The notes below the pieces were generated by a model that was not told the origin of the DNA, did not search any database, and worked only from the letters and a program-made list of their open reading frames with translations. Shown one piece after another: positions 1 to 8,633 of a stretch of 59,543 nucleotides of DNA. The stretch is from NCBI RefSeq assembly GCF_001461825.1, contig NZ_LLZC01000024.1, positions 1 through 59,543 on the forward strand. Direction: 5' to 3'. How positions within the stretch are numbered: the stretch's first letter is position 1; each line of letters starts with the position of its first letter. The translations under genes were made by a program, and so were the position numbers. Origin of the DNA: Bacillus velezensis (lineage in GTDB: Bacteria; Bacillota; Bacilli; Bacillales; Bacillaceae).

Positions 1-11
1 CGACGTTTAAT

Positions 12-41
12 AATATACCATGCATTCTTTAAATTTAGCAA
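12..41 (-). promoter_or_regulatory. Probable rRNA operon promoter reading out of the window
   Basis: On the minus strand a TTGCTA box is followed 18 nt later by TGG-TATATT (extended -10), then ATTAAACGTCG. Upstream are A tracts resembling an UP element (about 44-66). TATATT followed by an ATTAAA..GTCG start region resembles Bacillus rrn promoters as I remember them. In B. subtilis an rRNA operon lies next to pdaB on this side, which fits. The transcribed gene itself is outside the window, so the identity is inference. Confidence 0.55.
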
Positions 42-73
42 GTGTTTTTTTCATTTTTTTAAAACGTATTTCG

Positions 74-102
74 TTATATTCATCTCCGCCGCGGCATACG
101 AT
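74..102 (+). promoter_or_regulatory. Sporulation (SigE-type) promoter of pdaB
   Basis: TTATATT and CATACGAT are separated by 14 nt, close to the SigE pattern (ATATT-like -35, CATACAAT-like -10). SigG shares a similar -10 (CATAC). The -10 ends 36 nt before the pdaB start. pdaB is a sporulation gene in B. subtilis, which supports the call. Confidence 0.5.
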
Positions 103-138
103 GTAATCAAGCATGGACAAGATAAGGAGGCGTCATCA

Positions 139-903
139 GTGAATCACTTCTACGTGTGGCACATCAGAAGGATAAAACAGCTGCTTATTATTATCATTGC
201 CGCATTTGCAGCAGCCAGCTTTTTTTATATACAGAGAGCCGTCCCCCTTCCTGTATTTTTAACTGATAGCGGCCCGAAGGCTATTTCAAAAGGGGAGACG
301 AAAGCGGGCGAAGTCGCATTAACATTCGATATCAGCTGGGGCGACGAAAAGGCGGTTCCTATTCTGAACGCGCTAAAAGCAAACGGTATTAAAAACGCCA
401 CTTTTTTTCTGTCAGCTTCTTGGGCGGAACGGCACCCGGACACAGTTGAACGTATGGTAAAAGACGGACATCAAATCGGCAGCATGGGATATGCGTATAA
501 GAATTATACCAACCTAGAGGACAATGAAATAAAAAAAGATATCCTCCGGGCCCAGACTGCATTTAAAAAGCTGGGTGTGAAGAATGTTCATTTACTCCGC
601 CCGCCGACCGGACAATTTAATAAAAAGGTTCTTACCATTGCACAGAAGTACCACTATTCAGTGGTTCATTACAGCGTTAACTCGCAGGATTGGACAAATC
701 CCGGCCCTGATAAAATCATTGAAAATGTAAACAGTCATATAAAAGGCGGCGACATTGTCCTGCTGCACGCCTCTGATTCAGCAACACAGACTGAAGAAGC
801 GCTCCCCGCCATTATTCACAATTTAAAGCAAAAAGGACTGAAAAACGTGACAGTCGGCGACCTGATCGCAAATACTGACGTCAAGTCATCAGAAGTGAAA
901 TAA
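139..903 (+). CDS. pdaB: Sporulation polysaccharide deacetylase-like protein PdaB
   Basis: 254 aa, NodB-homology family. In B. subtilis PdaB is needed for a stable spore cortex. The protein has a membrane anchor or uncleaved signal at about residues 13-31 and a NodB domain at about 57-240, with TFDISWGD (62-69), RPPTG (154-158) and LLHASD (208-213). The second NodB motif lacks the usual His pair (GSMGY where GNHGYSH-like is expected), so deacetylase activity is uncertain. Start is GTG at 139, with AAGGAGG 8 nt upstream. It is convergent with kbaA and the two stop codons abut. A SigE-like promoter precedes it. Confidence 0.93.
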   Translation: MNHFYVWHIRRIKQLLIIIIAAFAAASFFYIQRAVPLPVFLTDSGPKAISKGETKAGEVALTFDISWGDEKAVPILNALKANGIKNATFFLSASWAERHPDTVERMVKDGHQIGSMGYAYKNYTNLEDNEIKKDILRAQTAFKKLGVKNVHLLRPPTGQFNKKVLTIAQKYHYSVVHYSVNSQDWTNPGPDKIIENVNSHIKGGDIVLLHASDSATQTEEALPAIIHNLKQKGLKNVTVGDLIANTDVKSSEVK

Positions 904-1500
904 CTACCTCTGGGCAAACTTCGGCAGCATTAGCAGCTGAAACGCATTGCAGCCCATCAGCGGAATCAGCATTAAATAAAGCCAGTCCTCATTATTCACT
1001 CGTAGCGCGGGAACCCATTCAAGCGCTGTAATAACGACCATTAAAAATAATGATGAAACGAACGTATTTTTTGAGGACTGCTTTTGTTTTATATATGCCG
1101 TCAACAGGCCGACGGCAAGCAGAGCCAGCGGCAGCCAGACAAACCCCGCAATCGAGTCATCCCGCTCTCCGAAAAACAAAAATCTGACGTACATTAAATC
1201 AAAAGCGACAAACAGAATGATAAACAGCTGAAGCAGATTCCAAAGCGAGCTTGATCTGAGAATTTCAAGGGCAAACCGGTGCACCGTCAAAAAAACGAAG
1301 AATCCCATCTGGCTGATCACACTGAAAATCATGCCTACCCCGATAAACCAGATCAGAACGGAGAAAATCTGACCGGCATCAAAATTCAGGAAGAACCCCT
1401 TGTACTCCCCCCACTTCAGAGCAAATCCCACGACGCTTGTAATAAGAGCGCCCACAGCTAAAATCGAAAAGAAAAATCGAACAAGCCCGCGGCTTTTCAT
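904..1500 (-). CDS. kbaA: KinB-signalling pathway activator KbaA
   Basis: 198 aa integral membrane protein with about six hydrophobic segments (roughly residues 8-28, 43-66, 68-90, 95-110, 120-137, 145-192). It matches KbaA, which in B. subtilis is required for the sensor kinase KinB to feed the sporulation phosphorelay. The start ATG at 1500 follows GGGGGATGAATAAGAG. The gene is divergent from gerD and tail-to-tail with pdaB. No terminator separates it from pdaB. No enzymatic motif is visible, so the function rests on family identity and synteny. Confidence 0.9.
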   Translation of the reverse strand: MKSRGLVRFFFSILAVGALITSVVGFALKWGEYKGFFLNFDAGQIFSVLIWFIGVGMIFSVISQMGFFVFLTVHRFALEILRSSSLWNLLQLFIILFVAFDLMYVRFLFFGERDDSIAGFVWLPLALLAVGLLTAYIKQKQSSKNTFVSSLFLMVVITALEWVPALRVNNEDWLYLMLIPLMGCNAFQLLMLPKFAQR

Positions 1501-1545
1501 CTCTTATTCATCCCCCTGACAATCGCGTTCAGCGATATTTTGTTA

Positions 1546-1575
1546 TGTATAAATCCATTCCGATGAATCATATTA
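1546..1575 (+). promoter_or_regulatory. SigG-type promoter of gerD
   Basis: TGTATA (1546-1551) and CATATTA (1569-1575) are 17 nt apart. This resembles the forespore SigG pattern TGAATA-N17/18-CATACTA. The -10 lies 32 nt before the gerD start. gerD is a forespore gene in B. subtilis. Confidence 0.5.
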
Positions 1576-1607
1576 AAAATAAGTACAAGTAAGGAAGGAG
1601 CTTATGC

Positions 1608-2165
1608 ATGTCAAAAGCCAAAACGCTATTGATAAGCTGTTTTATTGTATTATCTGTAACAGCTTGTGCTCCAAAAGACCAAGCAGCGGATATGGATTAT
1701 GACCAGACTAAAAAAATGGTTGTTGATATATTAAAGACAGATGATGGAAAAAAAGCAATTAAGGAAATATTAAATGATGATGCGATGAATGAGGCATTGG
1801 TGATTGATCAAAATGCCATTAAAGGCACAATAGAGAAAACCCTCACCTCTAAAAAAGGGGCGGAGTTCTGGAAAACCATCTTTGAAGACTCAAAGTTCGC
1901 CGAGAGCTTTGCAAAAACTCTTCAGCCCGAGCATGAAAAAATCATAAAAAAACTGATGAAGGACCCTGATTATCAGAAAAGTTTTATGCAGATCATGCAG
2001 GACCCCGGCATGGATAAAAAATACTATGAGCTGGTGAAAAGCCAAAAGTTCCGCAGTTACTTAGAAGATGTAATTACAGAGACACTTTCCAGCCCGCTTT
2101 TCAAAAAGCAATTCGAGGATGAATTGAAAAAAGCGGCTTCAAGCTCTGAAAAAGAAAGCCAATAA
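1608..2165 (+). CDS. gerD: Spore germination lipoprotein GerD
   Basis: 185 aa. The N-terminal signal ends in lipobox SVTAC, with Cys20 as the predicted diacylglycerol site, so the mature protein is anchored to a membrane. GerD is known to organise nutrient germinant receptors into clusters in the spore inner membrane. The rest is charged, helical and rich in Lys, Asp and Glu. AAGGAGCTTATGC precedes ATG at 1608. It is a single-gene unit with a SigG-like promoter and a strong terminator shared with the convergent salA. The C-terminal tail is Ser/Lys/Glu rich. Confidence 0.95.
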   Translation: MSKAKTLLISCFIVLSVTACAPKDQAADMDYDQTKKMVVDILKTDDGKKAIKEILNDDAMNEALVIDQNAIKGTIEKTLTSKKGAEFWKTIFEDSKFAESFAKTLQPEHEKIIKKLMKDPDYQKSFMQIMQDPGMDKKYYELVKSQKFRSYLEDVITETLSSPLFKKQFEDELKKAASSSEKESQ

Positions 2166-2200
2166 AAGGCCGGGCCGTGTTGATCCCGGCCCCTTTTTTA
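2166..2200. terminator. Bidirectional terminator between gerD and salA
   Basis: A 7-bp GC stem, GGCCGGG (2168-2174) with CCCGGCC (2185-2191), is flanked by A-rich sequence on the left and a T run on the right. It can stop both convergent genes. It overlaps the salA stop region. Confidence 0.85.
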
Positions 2201-3250
2201 TTCAGCTGTTTTTTCAATGACTTTCTGGGCGATCCCCATATAAATTTCCCCGATCGGATGACTTCTGTCATAGACAGAAGGCGCAAACTGGTCCTTGTCC
2301 CAATCAGGCTGTTTTAAAGGAATTCTGCCAAGCAGCGGCACCTGCAATTCCTCTGCAAGCTTATCTCCCCCGCCTTGACCGAACACATATTCTCTCTCGC
2401 CGGTTTTTGCACTTTCATAGTAAGCCATATTTTCAATGACCCCTACAACTTCATGATCGGTCTTAATCGCCATAGAACCCGCTCTCGCCGCTACAAATGC
2501 GGCTGTAGGGTGCGGCGTTGATACGATAATCTCTTTGCAACTCGGAAGCATTGTGTGTACATCGAGCGCCACATCACCCGTGCCGGGCGGCAGATCAAGA
2601 ACGATATAGTCAACCTCTCCCCAGTCAACTTCATGGAAGAAGTTATTCAGCATCTTGCCCAGCATCGGCCCTCTCCACACAACCGGAGCGTTTTCTTCGA
2701 CGAAAAAGCCCATCGACATAACCTTTACTCCAAATCTTTCGACAGGAAGCAGTTTTTCTCCTTCTACTGTCGGGCGAACTGTAATACCCATCATGTCCGG
2801 CACGCTGAATCCGTATATATCCGCGTCAATCAAGCCGACTTTTTTTCCGAGCCGCGCAAGAGAAATGGCCAGGTTGACGGAAACCGTTGATTTGCCGACA
2901 CCGCCTTTTCCGCTTGCCACCGCAAGAAAGACCGGCGGATGTTTCCTATTCAGCAGGGTTTCGCTTTCAGCAGCCGGCCGGCTGAATTTCGCCAATGTTT
3001 CTTCCGGCAGCTCTTCAAACCGCAGTCCCACAGTTTCCGCACCCGCTTCTTTCAGAACGGATACGATTTCCTGCTGAATGCCCATCTGTTCAGCCGTCCC
3101 CGTTTTTGCCAGTGCAATTTTTACACTGACATGCCGTTTTTCCGGCTTGATCTTTACTTCTTTAATGGCATCCAATTCTCCCAGCGGTCTATGAAGAAAA
3201 GGTTCGCGCATGTTTCCGACTATATTTCTTACTTCATCTTCTCTTATCAT
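2198..3250 (-). CDS. salA: Mrp/NBP35-family ATPase and regulator SalA
   Basis: 350 aa. The N-terminal DUF59-like domain (about 1-85) precedes a Mrp-type P-loop ATPase domain with deviant Walker A GKGGVGKST at 114-122. In B. subtilis SalA represses scoC and so raises exoprotease production; it is phosphorylated on Tyr327. Here Tyr327 is present within SVYDRSH. The CPxC iron-sulfur ligands of classic Mrp/ApbC are missing: the matching region reads YYESAKTGERE. Start ATG at 3250 has a GGGTGAGG-type ribosome site. An extended -10 promoter with a palindrome lies upstream. It is convergent with gerD. Confidence 0.92.
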   Translation of the reverse strand: MIREDEVRNIVGNMREPFLHRPLGELDAIKEVKIKPEKRHVSVKIALAKTGTAEQMGIQQEIVSVLKEAGAETVGLRFEELPEETLAKFSRPAAESETLLNRKHPPVFLAVASGKGGVGKSTVSVNLAISLARLGKKVGLIDADIYGFSVPDMMGITVRPTVEGEKLLPVERFGVKVMSMGFFVEENAPVVWRGPMLGKMLNNFFHEVDWGEVDYIVLDLPPGTGDVALDVHTMLPSCKEIIVSTPHPTAAFVAARAGSMAIKTDHEVVGVIENMAYYESAKTGEREYVFGQGGGDKLAEELQVPLLGRIPLKQPDWDKDQFAPSVYDRSHPIGEIYMGIAQKVIEKTAE

Positions 3251-3282
3251 CGAACCCTCACCCTTTGTGTATTCGTTTACAA

Positions 3283-3297
3283 ATGGTATTATACCAT
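3283..3297 (-). promoter_or_regulatory. salA extended -10 promoter overlapped by a palindrome
   Basis: Minus-strand TGG-TATAAT (3288-3296) is an extended -10 with no good -35. The core is a perfect 7-1-7 inverted repeat, ATGGTAT-T-ATACCAT. It may be an operator, but this is inference. It lies 33-47 nt upstream of the salA start. Confidence 0.5.
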
Positions 3298-3315
3298 ATA
3301 TTAAACATAGAATCG

Positions 3316-3345
3316 GCGAAAAACCCTCCTTACTCGGGAGGGTCT
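3316..3345 (-). terminator. Terminator of cwlD overlapping its stop codon
   Basis: On the minus strand ACCCTCC (3343-3337) pairs with GGAGGGT (3329-3323), followed by TTTTC. The last codons of cwlD and its TAA lie inside the stem-loop. Transcription into salA would therefore be limited, consistent with salA having its own promoter. Confidence 0.8.
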
Positions 3346-4043
3346 CCTTTCTCTGTGAAGTATCTCAATACGCCCTTATACACGGAAGAAGCGATTTTGT
3401 CCTGATATTTGGGCTGTCCGAGCCTTTTCGCTTCCGCGGGATTGGACAGAAATCCGATTTCCACCAGCGCGCCCGGTTTGGTTACATTCTGCATTAAGTA
3501 AATGCCGTGTATCCGTTTTGCCTTTCTCGTTGTATTCTCCAAATTGATTCTCAATTCGTCCTGTATATATTTTGCCACTTTTTCATTTTCTTCGTATTTT
3601 CCATAGTAGAAGCTTTGGGCGCCGCTCCATCTCGGTGACGGTATGGCGTTCAGATGAATGCTGATATAAAGCTCCGCCTCTGAACGGTTGATGATTTCCA
3701 CGCGCTTTCTCAGATCTTCCGCTTTGCGTCTGCTGTAGCCTTTCGTCCCTTCAGGAGCTAAATCAGTATCCGTCTCCCGCGTCATAATGACCAAAGCTCC
3801 CTGCTCCTGCAAATAGTCTCTTACCCTGGAGGCCACTTCGAGAGTAATGTCCTTTTCAAGGTGACTGCCTCCCGTGGCGCCTCCGTCCGGCCCGCCGTGT
3901 CCCGGATCGAGATAGATGATTTTTCCGCTCAGCGGCAGACTCCACGGCCGCCAGGAATCATCATTATGGAATTGAAACCGGAATAAACACAATAATATGA
4001 TAAAGCCAAGTAAAAAACCGAGCCATTTCAGCTTTTTTGCCAT
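3330..4043 (-). CDS. cwlD: N-acetylmuramoyl-L-alanine amidase CwlD
   Basis: 237 aa, Amidase_3 zinc hydrolase. It removes peptide side chains during spore cortex synthesis, working with the deacetylase PdaA to make muramic delta-lactam. An N-terminal signal or anchor spans about 7-24. Zinc and catalytic residues are His49 (DPGHGG), Glu63, His130 (SIHLNA) and Glu195 (VEIGFLSN). Loss blocks spore germination in B. subtilis. Start ATG at 4043 has GGGAGGG upstream. A SigE-like promoter overlaps the end of ybaK. The final residues are encoded inside the terminator stem. Confidence 0.95.
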   Translation of the reverse strand: MAKKLKWLGFLLGFIILLCLFRFQFHNDDSWRPWSLPLSGKIIYLDPGHGGPDGGATGGSHLEKDITLEVASRVRDYLQEQGALVIMTRETDTDLAPEGTKGYSRRKAEDLRKRVEIINRSEAELYISIHLNAIPSPRWSGAQSFYYGKYEENEKVAKYIQDELRINLENTTRKAKRIHGIYLMQNVTKPGALVEIGFLSNPAEAKRLGQPKYQDKIASSVYKGVLRYFTEKGDPPE

Positions 4044-4074
4044 ACCTTTCCCTCCCGCTTGTCCCCGTTATTAA

Positions 4075-4103
4075 TAAGTATGGGACAAGGGAAGAAATTA
4101 TGA
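4075..4103 (-). promoter_or_regulatory. Candidate SigE promoter of cwlD
   Basis: On the minus strand TCATAAT (4103-4097) and CATACTTA (4082-4075) are spaced by 14 nt. The -10 begins CATAC, as in SigE and SigG promoters. The fit beyond CATAC is imperfect. The element lies against the ybaK stop codon. Confidence 0.4.
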
Positions 4104-4547
4104 TTACCTCATGCGGAGCTTACATTGTTTTTCTCTTTGCAGAAATCCTTCCGTCCACCAGCTGTTGATAAACCGGCAGGACGCTTCATAGATTTCTTTT
4201 TGTTTAACGGAAGAATATTGCTCATGCGTCCAATTGCAAAGATATTCAAAAAAATCGACCGTCAGTTCTTCCTCTTCTTCAGCCGAACGGGCGTTTGCCC
4301 TCTGCAAAGACTCACCATAATAGCCAAAGACGCCGAACCGGCCGCCTAATAAATACGCTTCAATTGCAAAATCTATGCATCCTTCACTCAGAATGCCGTT
4401 TTCGTCTTGAAGAAAGGGAAACAAAGGGGTAAGACATGCTTTTACGGACTGAATGATCTGCGTCAGTGACAGCTCCTTTAGTAAACTCTTCTCAAGCTCA
4501 AAATCCTTCTGCCGTTTCACGTCTGAAAAAGATAATACTTCTGCCAT
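4104..4547 (-). CDS. ybaK: YbaK, DUF2521 family protein of unknown function
   Basis: 147 aa soluble protein, mostly helical by composition, with a glycine-containing stretch LLGGRFGVFGYYGES at about residues 66-80 and aromatic-rich C-terminal half. It matches Bacillus YbaK (DUF2521), which has no known biochemical function; it is not the YbaK/ProRS editing family. Start ATG at 4547 lies 12 nt after AAAGGAG. It sits just upstream of cwlD and is divergent from the DinB-fold gene. Confidence 0.85.
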   Translation of the reverse strand: MAEVLSFSDVKRQKDFELEKSLLKELSLTQIIQSVKACLTPLFPFLQDENGILSEGCIDFAIEAYLLGGRFGVFGYYGESLQRANARSAEEEEELTVDFFEYLCNWTHEQYSSVKQKEIYEASCRFINSWWTEGFLQREKQCKLRMR

Positions 4548-4677
4548 TGCCAGCCACGCTCCTTTTTACTGTTATTTTGAAAGGAAAAGGGAAAAAGCAT
4601 GCTTTGTTGATAGTGGAAATCCTCCCAAATGAAGGAGTTTTATGTTAACTGGAAGAAGAAAGAGCTGAGGTGACGTT

Positions 4678-5151
4678 ATGAAAAAGCTGTTTCAATACAA
4701 TTGGATGGTGCGTGACGAGTGGTTTATGATATGTGAAAAGCTGAGCCGGGAGGAACTGACGAAAACCCGGACGGGCGGAATGGAGAGCATCTTGCGGACT
4801 TTATTTCATATCATTGATGTCGAGATCAGCTGGGCTCGTGCCATTTTAGGTAAAGATGATGTTTTACCTGCTGAGTCTGACTATACGAGCATTCAGGATC
4901 TCAGAAAGCTGTCTGAACAGTATCGGGAGGATGTCATTCATGCGGTCTCCCGCAAAGGACCGGATCTTGTTAATCCGGACTGGATGGACCAAACCTTTCC
5001 TAAAGAAGATATTCTCCGCCACATCCTTGCGCATGAGATTCACCATATGGGACAACTGTCGGTTTGGGCCAGAGAAATTGGGATAGAGCCGGTTTCGGCT
5101 AATGTGATCAGCCGTCCGCAGGAAAAAGCCGCAAAAAAACAGCACCTCTGA
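4678..5151 (+). CDS. DinB/YfiT-fold metal-dependent protein
   Basis: 157 aa, four-helix DinB/YfiT superfamily. The characteristic metal-binding His triad is visible as His44 (TLFHIIDVE) and His119/His123 (ILAHEIHHMGQ). Members include thiol transferases with bacillithiol-type cofactors, damage-inducible proteins and many uncharacterised ones; the substrate cannot be read from sequence. Start ATG at 4678 follows GAGGTGACGTT. It is the only plus-strand gene between rpsI and cwlD, flanked by ybaK and ybaJ. I do not recall it at this position in B. subtilis 168, so it looks like an insertion or lineage-specific gene. Confidence 0.85.
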   Translation: MKKLFQYNWMVRDEWFMICEKLSREELTKTRTGGMESILRTLFHIIDVEISWARAILGKDDVLPAESDYTSIQDLRKLSEQYREDVIHAVSRKGPDLVNPDWMDQTFPKEDILRHILAHEIHHMGQLSVWAREIGIEPVSANVISRPQEKAAKKQHL

Positions 5152-5168
5152 CGGGATGCCGTTTTTAT
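5150..5168 (+). terminator. Weak hairpin after the DinB-fold gene
   Basis: ACGG (5151-5154) and CCGT (5159-5162) form a 4-bp stem followed by TTTT. The stem is too short to be convincing alone. It sits between convergent stop codons. Confidence 0.3.
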
Positions 5169-5932
5169 ATTTTAATGCTTCTTGTTACGGAGTATGTATT
5201 AATGTATTCATCCAGCACGAGGCCGCCTTTGTCCTCGTAAAAACCGGCAACCATAAAGCCTGCGTCAATCTGACCTTTAATTTGATCCTCCAGCGTATGG
5301 CCGAATTCAAGCGCTTCATGATTATCAATAAGTTCCTTTACCTTTTTCTTACTCAGATCTTTTTCATCCGAAAACGGAATGGAATACTTTACTTTTAGTA
5401 CGCCTTCCTGCTCTAAATCCATATCAAATAAGAACACGACGGGATTTACAAAACCGGAGACTAAAGACCCGCCTTTTTTCAATACGCGATAAGCTTCTTT
5501 CCATACCGGAAGAACCGTATCAACAAAGCAATTCGATACCGGGTGCACGATAAAATCAAATGACTCATCATCAAAACAGCTCAGATCATTCATGCTGCCT
5601 TTTACAGTCCGAAGCGTAAGATCGTCCCGCTCGGCAACCATTTTGTCTTGCGCAAGCTGTTTTTCCGAATTGTCAAAGATGGTGACATCCGCTCCTGCAG
5701 CAGCCAGGACCGGGCCTTGCTGTCCTCCTCCTGAAGCGAGACAAAGAACCTTCAGACCGTCTATGGGCGGAAACCAATCCGCCGGCACATCTTTTCCGGG
5801 GGTCATCCTGATGCTCCAATTGCCTTTTTTCGCTTCACCAATCGTATGAGAATCAACCGCAACCGTCCATTCATTGCCTGTTTCGACTTTTTTATCCCAT
5901 GCCTTGCTGTTATGTATGACTAACTTATTCAT
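5165..5932 (-). CDS. ybaJ: Class I SAM-dependent methyltransferase YbaJ
   Basis: 255 aa from the start chosen here. The SAM-binding motif I is LCLASGGGQQ at residues 63-72, followed by an acidic strand end (TIFDNS); YRVLKKGGSLVSGF is the later Rossmann methyltransferase segment. The substrate is unknown. The open frame extends 44 codons upstream, but ATG at 5932 has AAGGAGCG 8 nt before it, and the longer N-terminus would be read from the rpsI terminator. Order rpsI-ybaJ-ybaK-cwlD is as in B. subtilis apart from the inserted DinB-fold gene. Confidence 0.9.
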   Translation of the reverse strand: MNKLVIHNSKAWDKKVETGNEWTVAVDSHTIGEAKKGNWSIRMTPGKDVPADWFPPIDGLKVLCLASGGGQQGPVLAAAGADVTIFDNSEKQLAQDKMVAERDDLTLRTVKGSMNDLSCFDDESFDFIVHPVSNCFVDTVLPVWKEAYRVLKKGGSLVSGFVNPVVFLFDMDLEQEGVLKVKYSIPFSDEKDLSKKKVKELIDNHEALEFGHTLEDQIKGQIDAGFMVAGFYEDKGGLVLDEYINTYSVTRSIKI

Positions 5933-6021
5933 TATAACTGCGCTCCTTATTGGTAATGAATAGAGTATAACAAACAATTCTAGAAAAACATCGGATAACC
6001 TCTTGAATATGAGAAAAAAAT

Positions 6022-6056
6022 ACAAAAAAACCACAACCAAGAAGTTGTGGTTTTTG
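6022..6056 (-). terminator. Strong terminator after rpsI
   Basis: An 11-bp stem, AAAACCACAAC (minus 6054-6044 pairing with 6037-6027), with a 6-nt loop is followed on the minus strand by a T run. It ends the rplM-rpsI transcript and, by read-through, the upstream ribosomal superoperon. Confidence 0.92.
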
Positions 6057-6069
6057 CAATCCAAAACGA

Positions 6070-7026
<957 letters not shown>

Positions 7027-7032
7027 TATGAT

Positions 7033-7061
7033 ATCTTATAACTTTATGCAGACTCTGTCAA
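7033..7061 (-). promoter_or_regulatory. SigA promoter of rplM-rpsI
   Basis: On the minus strand TTGACA (7061-7056) and TAAGAT (7038-7033) are 17 nt apart. The start point would fall near 7026, giving a leader of about 105 nt. It lies just after the truA stop. Confidence 0.75.
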
Positions 7062-7079
7062 GAAAATGTTACACCTGGT

Positions 7080-7823
7080 TTAGTTGTCATAGCAAACGCT
7101 CCATAAATACAGCCCGTGCCCCGGTGCGGTGCGCCCCGCGGCTTCGCGATCCTTCGCTTCGAGCATTGCTTTTACATCATCGGGAGAAAATTTTCCAGCT
7201 CCTGTATCCAATAATGTTCCGGCAATGATTCTGACCATATTATAGAGAAAACCGTTTCCGGTGATCCGCATCTGCAGGCCGTCTCCGGTCTCAGTCCAAT
7301 CCAGCTCGTAAATCGTTCTGACTTTATCCTGAACCGCGGTATCAGCCGCGCAAAAGCTTGTGAAATCATGTGTCCCGATGAGGTGCCTTGAAGCTTCCCT
7401 CATTTTCTGCACATTAAGCTGATATGCAAAATGGTAAGCGTAATGTCGTTTAAATACGTCCGGGTGTTTCTCCGTATATACAAAGTAGCGATATTCCTTT
7501 TGGACCGCGCTAAATCGTGCATGGAACCCATCATCCGCAATCTCTGCTGTTTTGACGGCAATATCATCAGGCAGCAGGGCATTGAGCGCAAACGGCCATT
7601 TCTCAGCCGGGATGGACAGCGGCGTATCAAAATGAATGACCTGCCCGGCAGCATGAACATCGCTGTCCGTGCGGCCGGATGAGATGACAGGCACCCTGCC
7701 GTCCGTTTTATGGATGACGGCCAGCGCTTTTTCCAATTCACTTTGAACGGTCCGCTTTCCAGGCTGAACCTGATATCCGTTAAATAAATGCCCGTCATAA
7801 GCAATGGTACATTTCACTCTCAT
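7080..7823 (-). CDS. truA: tRNA pseudouridine(38-40) synthase TruA
   Basis: 247 aa, usual length. TruA isomerises uridines 38-40 in the tRNA anticodon arm. The catalytic Asp is Asp53 in [13 protein letters not shown]. In the family this motif is normally GRTDxGVHA, so Asp55 replaces a conserved Gly. The rest is intact, including [10 protein letters not shown] (9-18), NGFLYNMVR and GHGLYL. Start ATG at 7823 follows the ecfT stop by 12 nt; AGAGGTGC precedes it. It is the last gene of the ecfA1-ecfA2-ecfT-truA run. Confidence 0.96.
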   Translation of the reverse strand: MRVKCTIAYDGHLFNGYQVQPGKRTVQSELEKALAVIHKTDGRVPVISSGRTDSDVHAAGQVIHFDTPLSIPAEKWPFALNALLPDDIAVKTAEIADDGFHARFSAVQKEYRYFVYTEKHPDVFKRHYAYHFAYQLNVQKMREASRHLIGTHDFTSFCAADTAVQDKVRTIYELDWTETGDGLQMRITGNGFLYNMVRIIAGTLLDTGAGKFSPDDVKAMLEAKDREAAGRTAPGHGLYLWSVCYDN

Positions 7824-7835
7824 TCAGCAGCACCT

Positions 7836-8633
7836 CTAACTTCTTAAGAAAAACAATAACACGGCTAATACGATGATGAGCAGAATAGCTCCGGTATCCT
7901 TTCCGGTCCAGACGAGCTTTCTGTATTTCGTTCTCCCCTCACCGCCCTGGTAGCCTCTCGCCTCCATGGCGACCGCCAGCTCTTCCGCGCGTTTAAAGGC
8001 GCTGACAAACAGCGGGACAAGCAGCGGAACAACCGCTTTGATTCTGTCTTTCACCGGGCCGCTTGTAAAGTCCGCACCCCTCGCCATTTGCGCCTTCATG
8101 ATTTTATCTGTCTCTTCCATCAATGTCGGGATAAATCGCAATGATATCGACATCATCAATGCTAGTTCGTGTACGGGCAGCTTCACCTTTTTAAAAGGAT
8201 TCAGGAGCTGCTCCATTCCATCCGTTATTTCAATCGGCGTTGTTGTCAGCGTCAGCAGCGTCGTCATAAAGATAAGGTAAACGAAACGGAGGGAGATAAA
8301 AATCCCCTGTATAAGTCCGCCCTCATACACTTTAAACCAGCCAAGCTGAAAAATGACAGATCCTTCATGCGTCATGAAAATGTGTAATAAAAAGGTAAAC
8401 GCCACAATCCAGATAATCGGCTTAAGCCCCTTCAGCAAAAAGCTGAACGGCACTCGTGTTAAGGCAATCACCCCGAATGTAAACAAACCGAGCAAAGCGT
8501 ACGTCTGTACGTTGTTTGCCAAAAAAACGATACATACAAAAAGAAAGATGCTGACAAGTTTTGTTCGCGGGTCCAATCGGTGAATAAGCGATGATCCGGG
8601 AACATACTTTCCGATAATCATGCTGTCCATCAT
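7836..8633 (-). CDS. ecfT: Energy-coupling factor transporter transmembrane protein EcfT
   Basis: 265 aa with about five to six membrane segments (for example 25-60, 65-85, 105-125, 240-262). EcfT joins vitamin-specific S components to the two ATPases; the coupling helices carry Ala-Arg-Gly motifs, seen here as AQMARG and AMEARG. Start ATG overlaps the ecfA2 stop by 4 nt (ATGA), implying translational coupling. No S component is encoded nearby, as expected for a group II (shared) ECF module. Confidence 0.96.
   Translation of the reverse strand: MMDSMIIGKYVPGSSLIHRLDPRTKLVSIFLFVCIVFLANNVQTYALLGLFTFGVIALTRVPFSFLLKGLKPIIWIVAFTFLLHIFMTHEGSVIFQLGWFKVYEGGLIQGIFISLRFVYLIFMTTLLTLTTTPIEITDGMEQLLNPFKKVKLPVHELALMMSISLRFIPTLMEETDKIMKAQMARGADFTSGPVKDRIKAVVPLLVPLFVSAFKRAEELAVAMEARGYQGGEGRTKYRKLVWTGKDTGAILLIIVLAVLLFFLRS

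Noticed and set aside
2655..3077. 140-codon frame antisense to salA
   Set aside because: No ribosome site, no known motifs, and salA is clearly the coding strand.
5933..6064. N-terminal extension of ybaJ by 44 residues
   Set aside because: The extension is hydrophobic sequence read through the rpsI terminator and lacks a ribosome site; ATG at 5932 has a good one.
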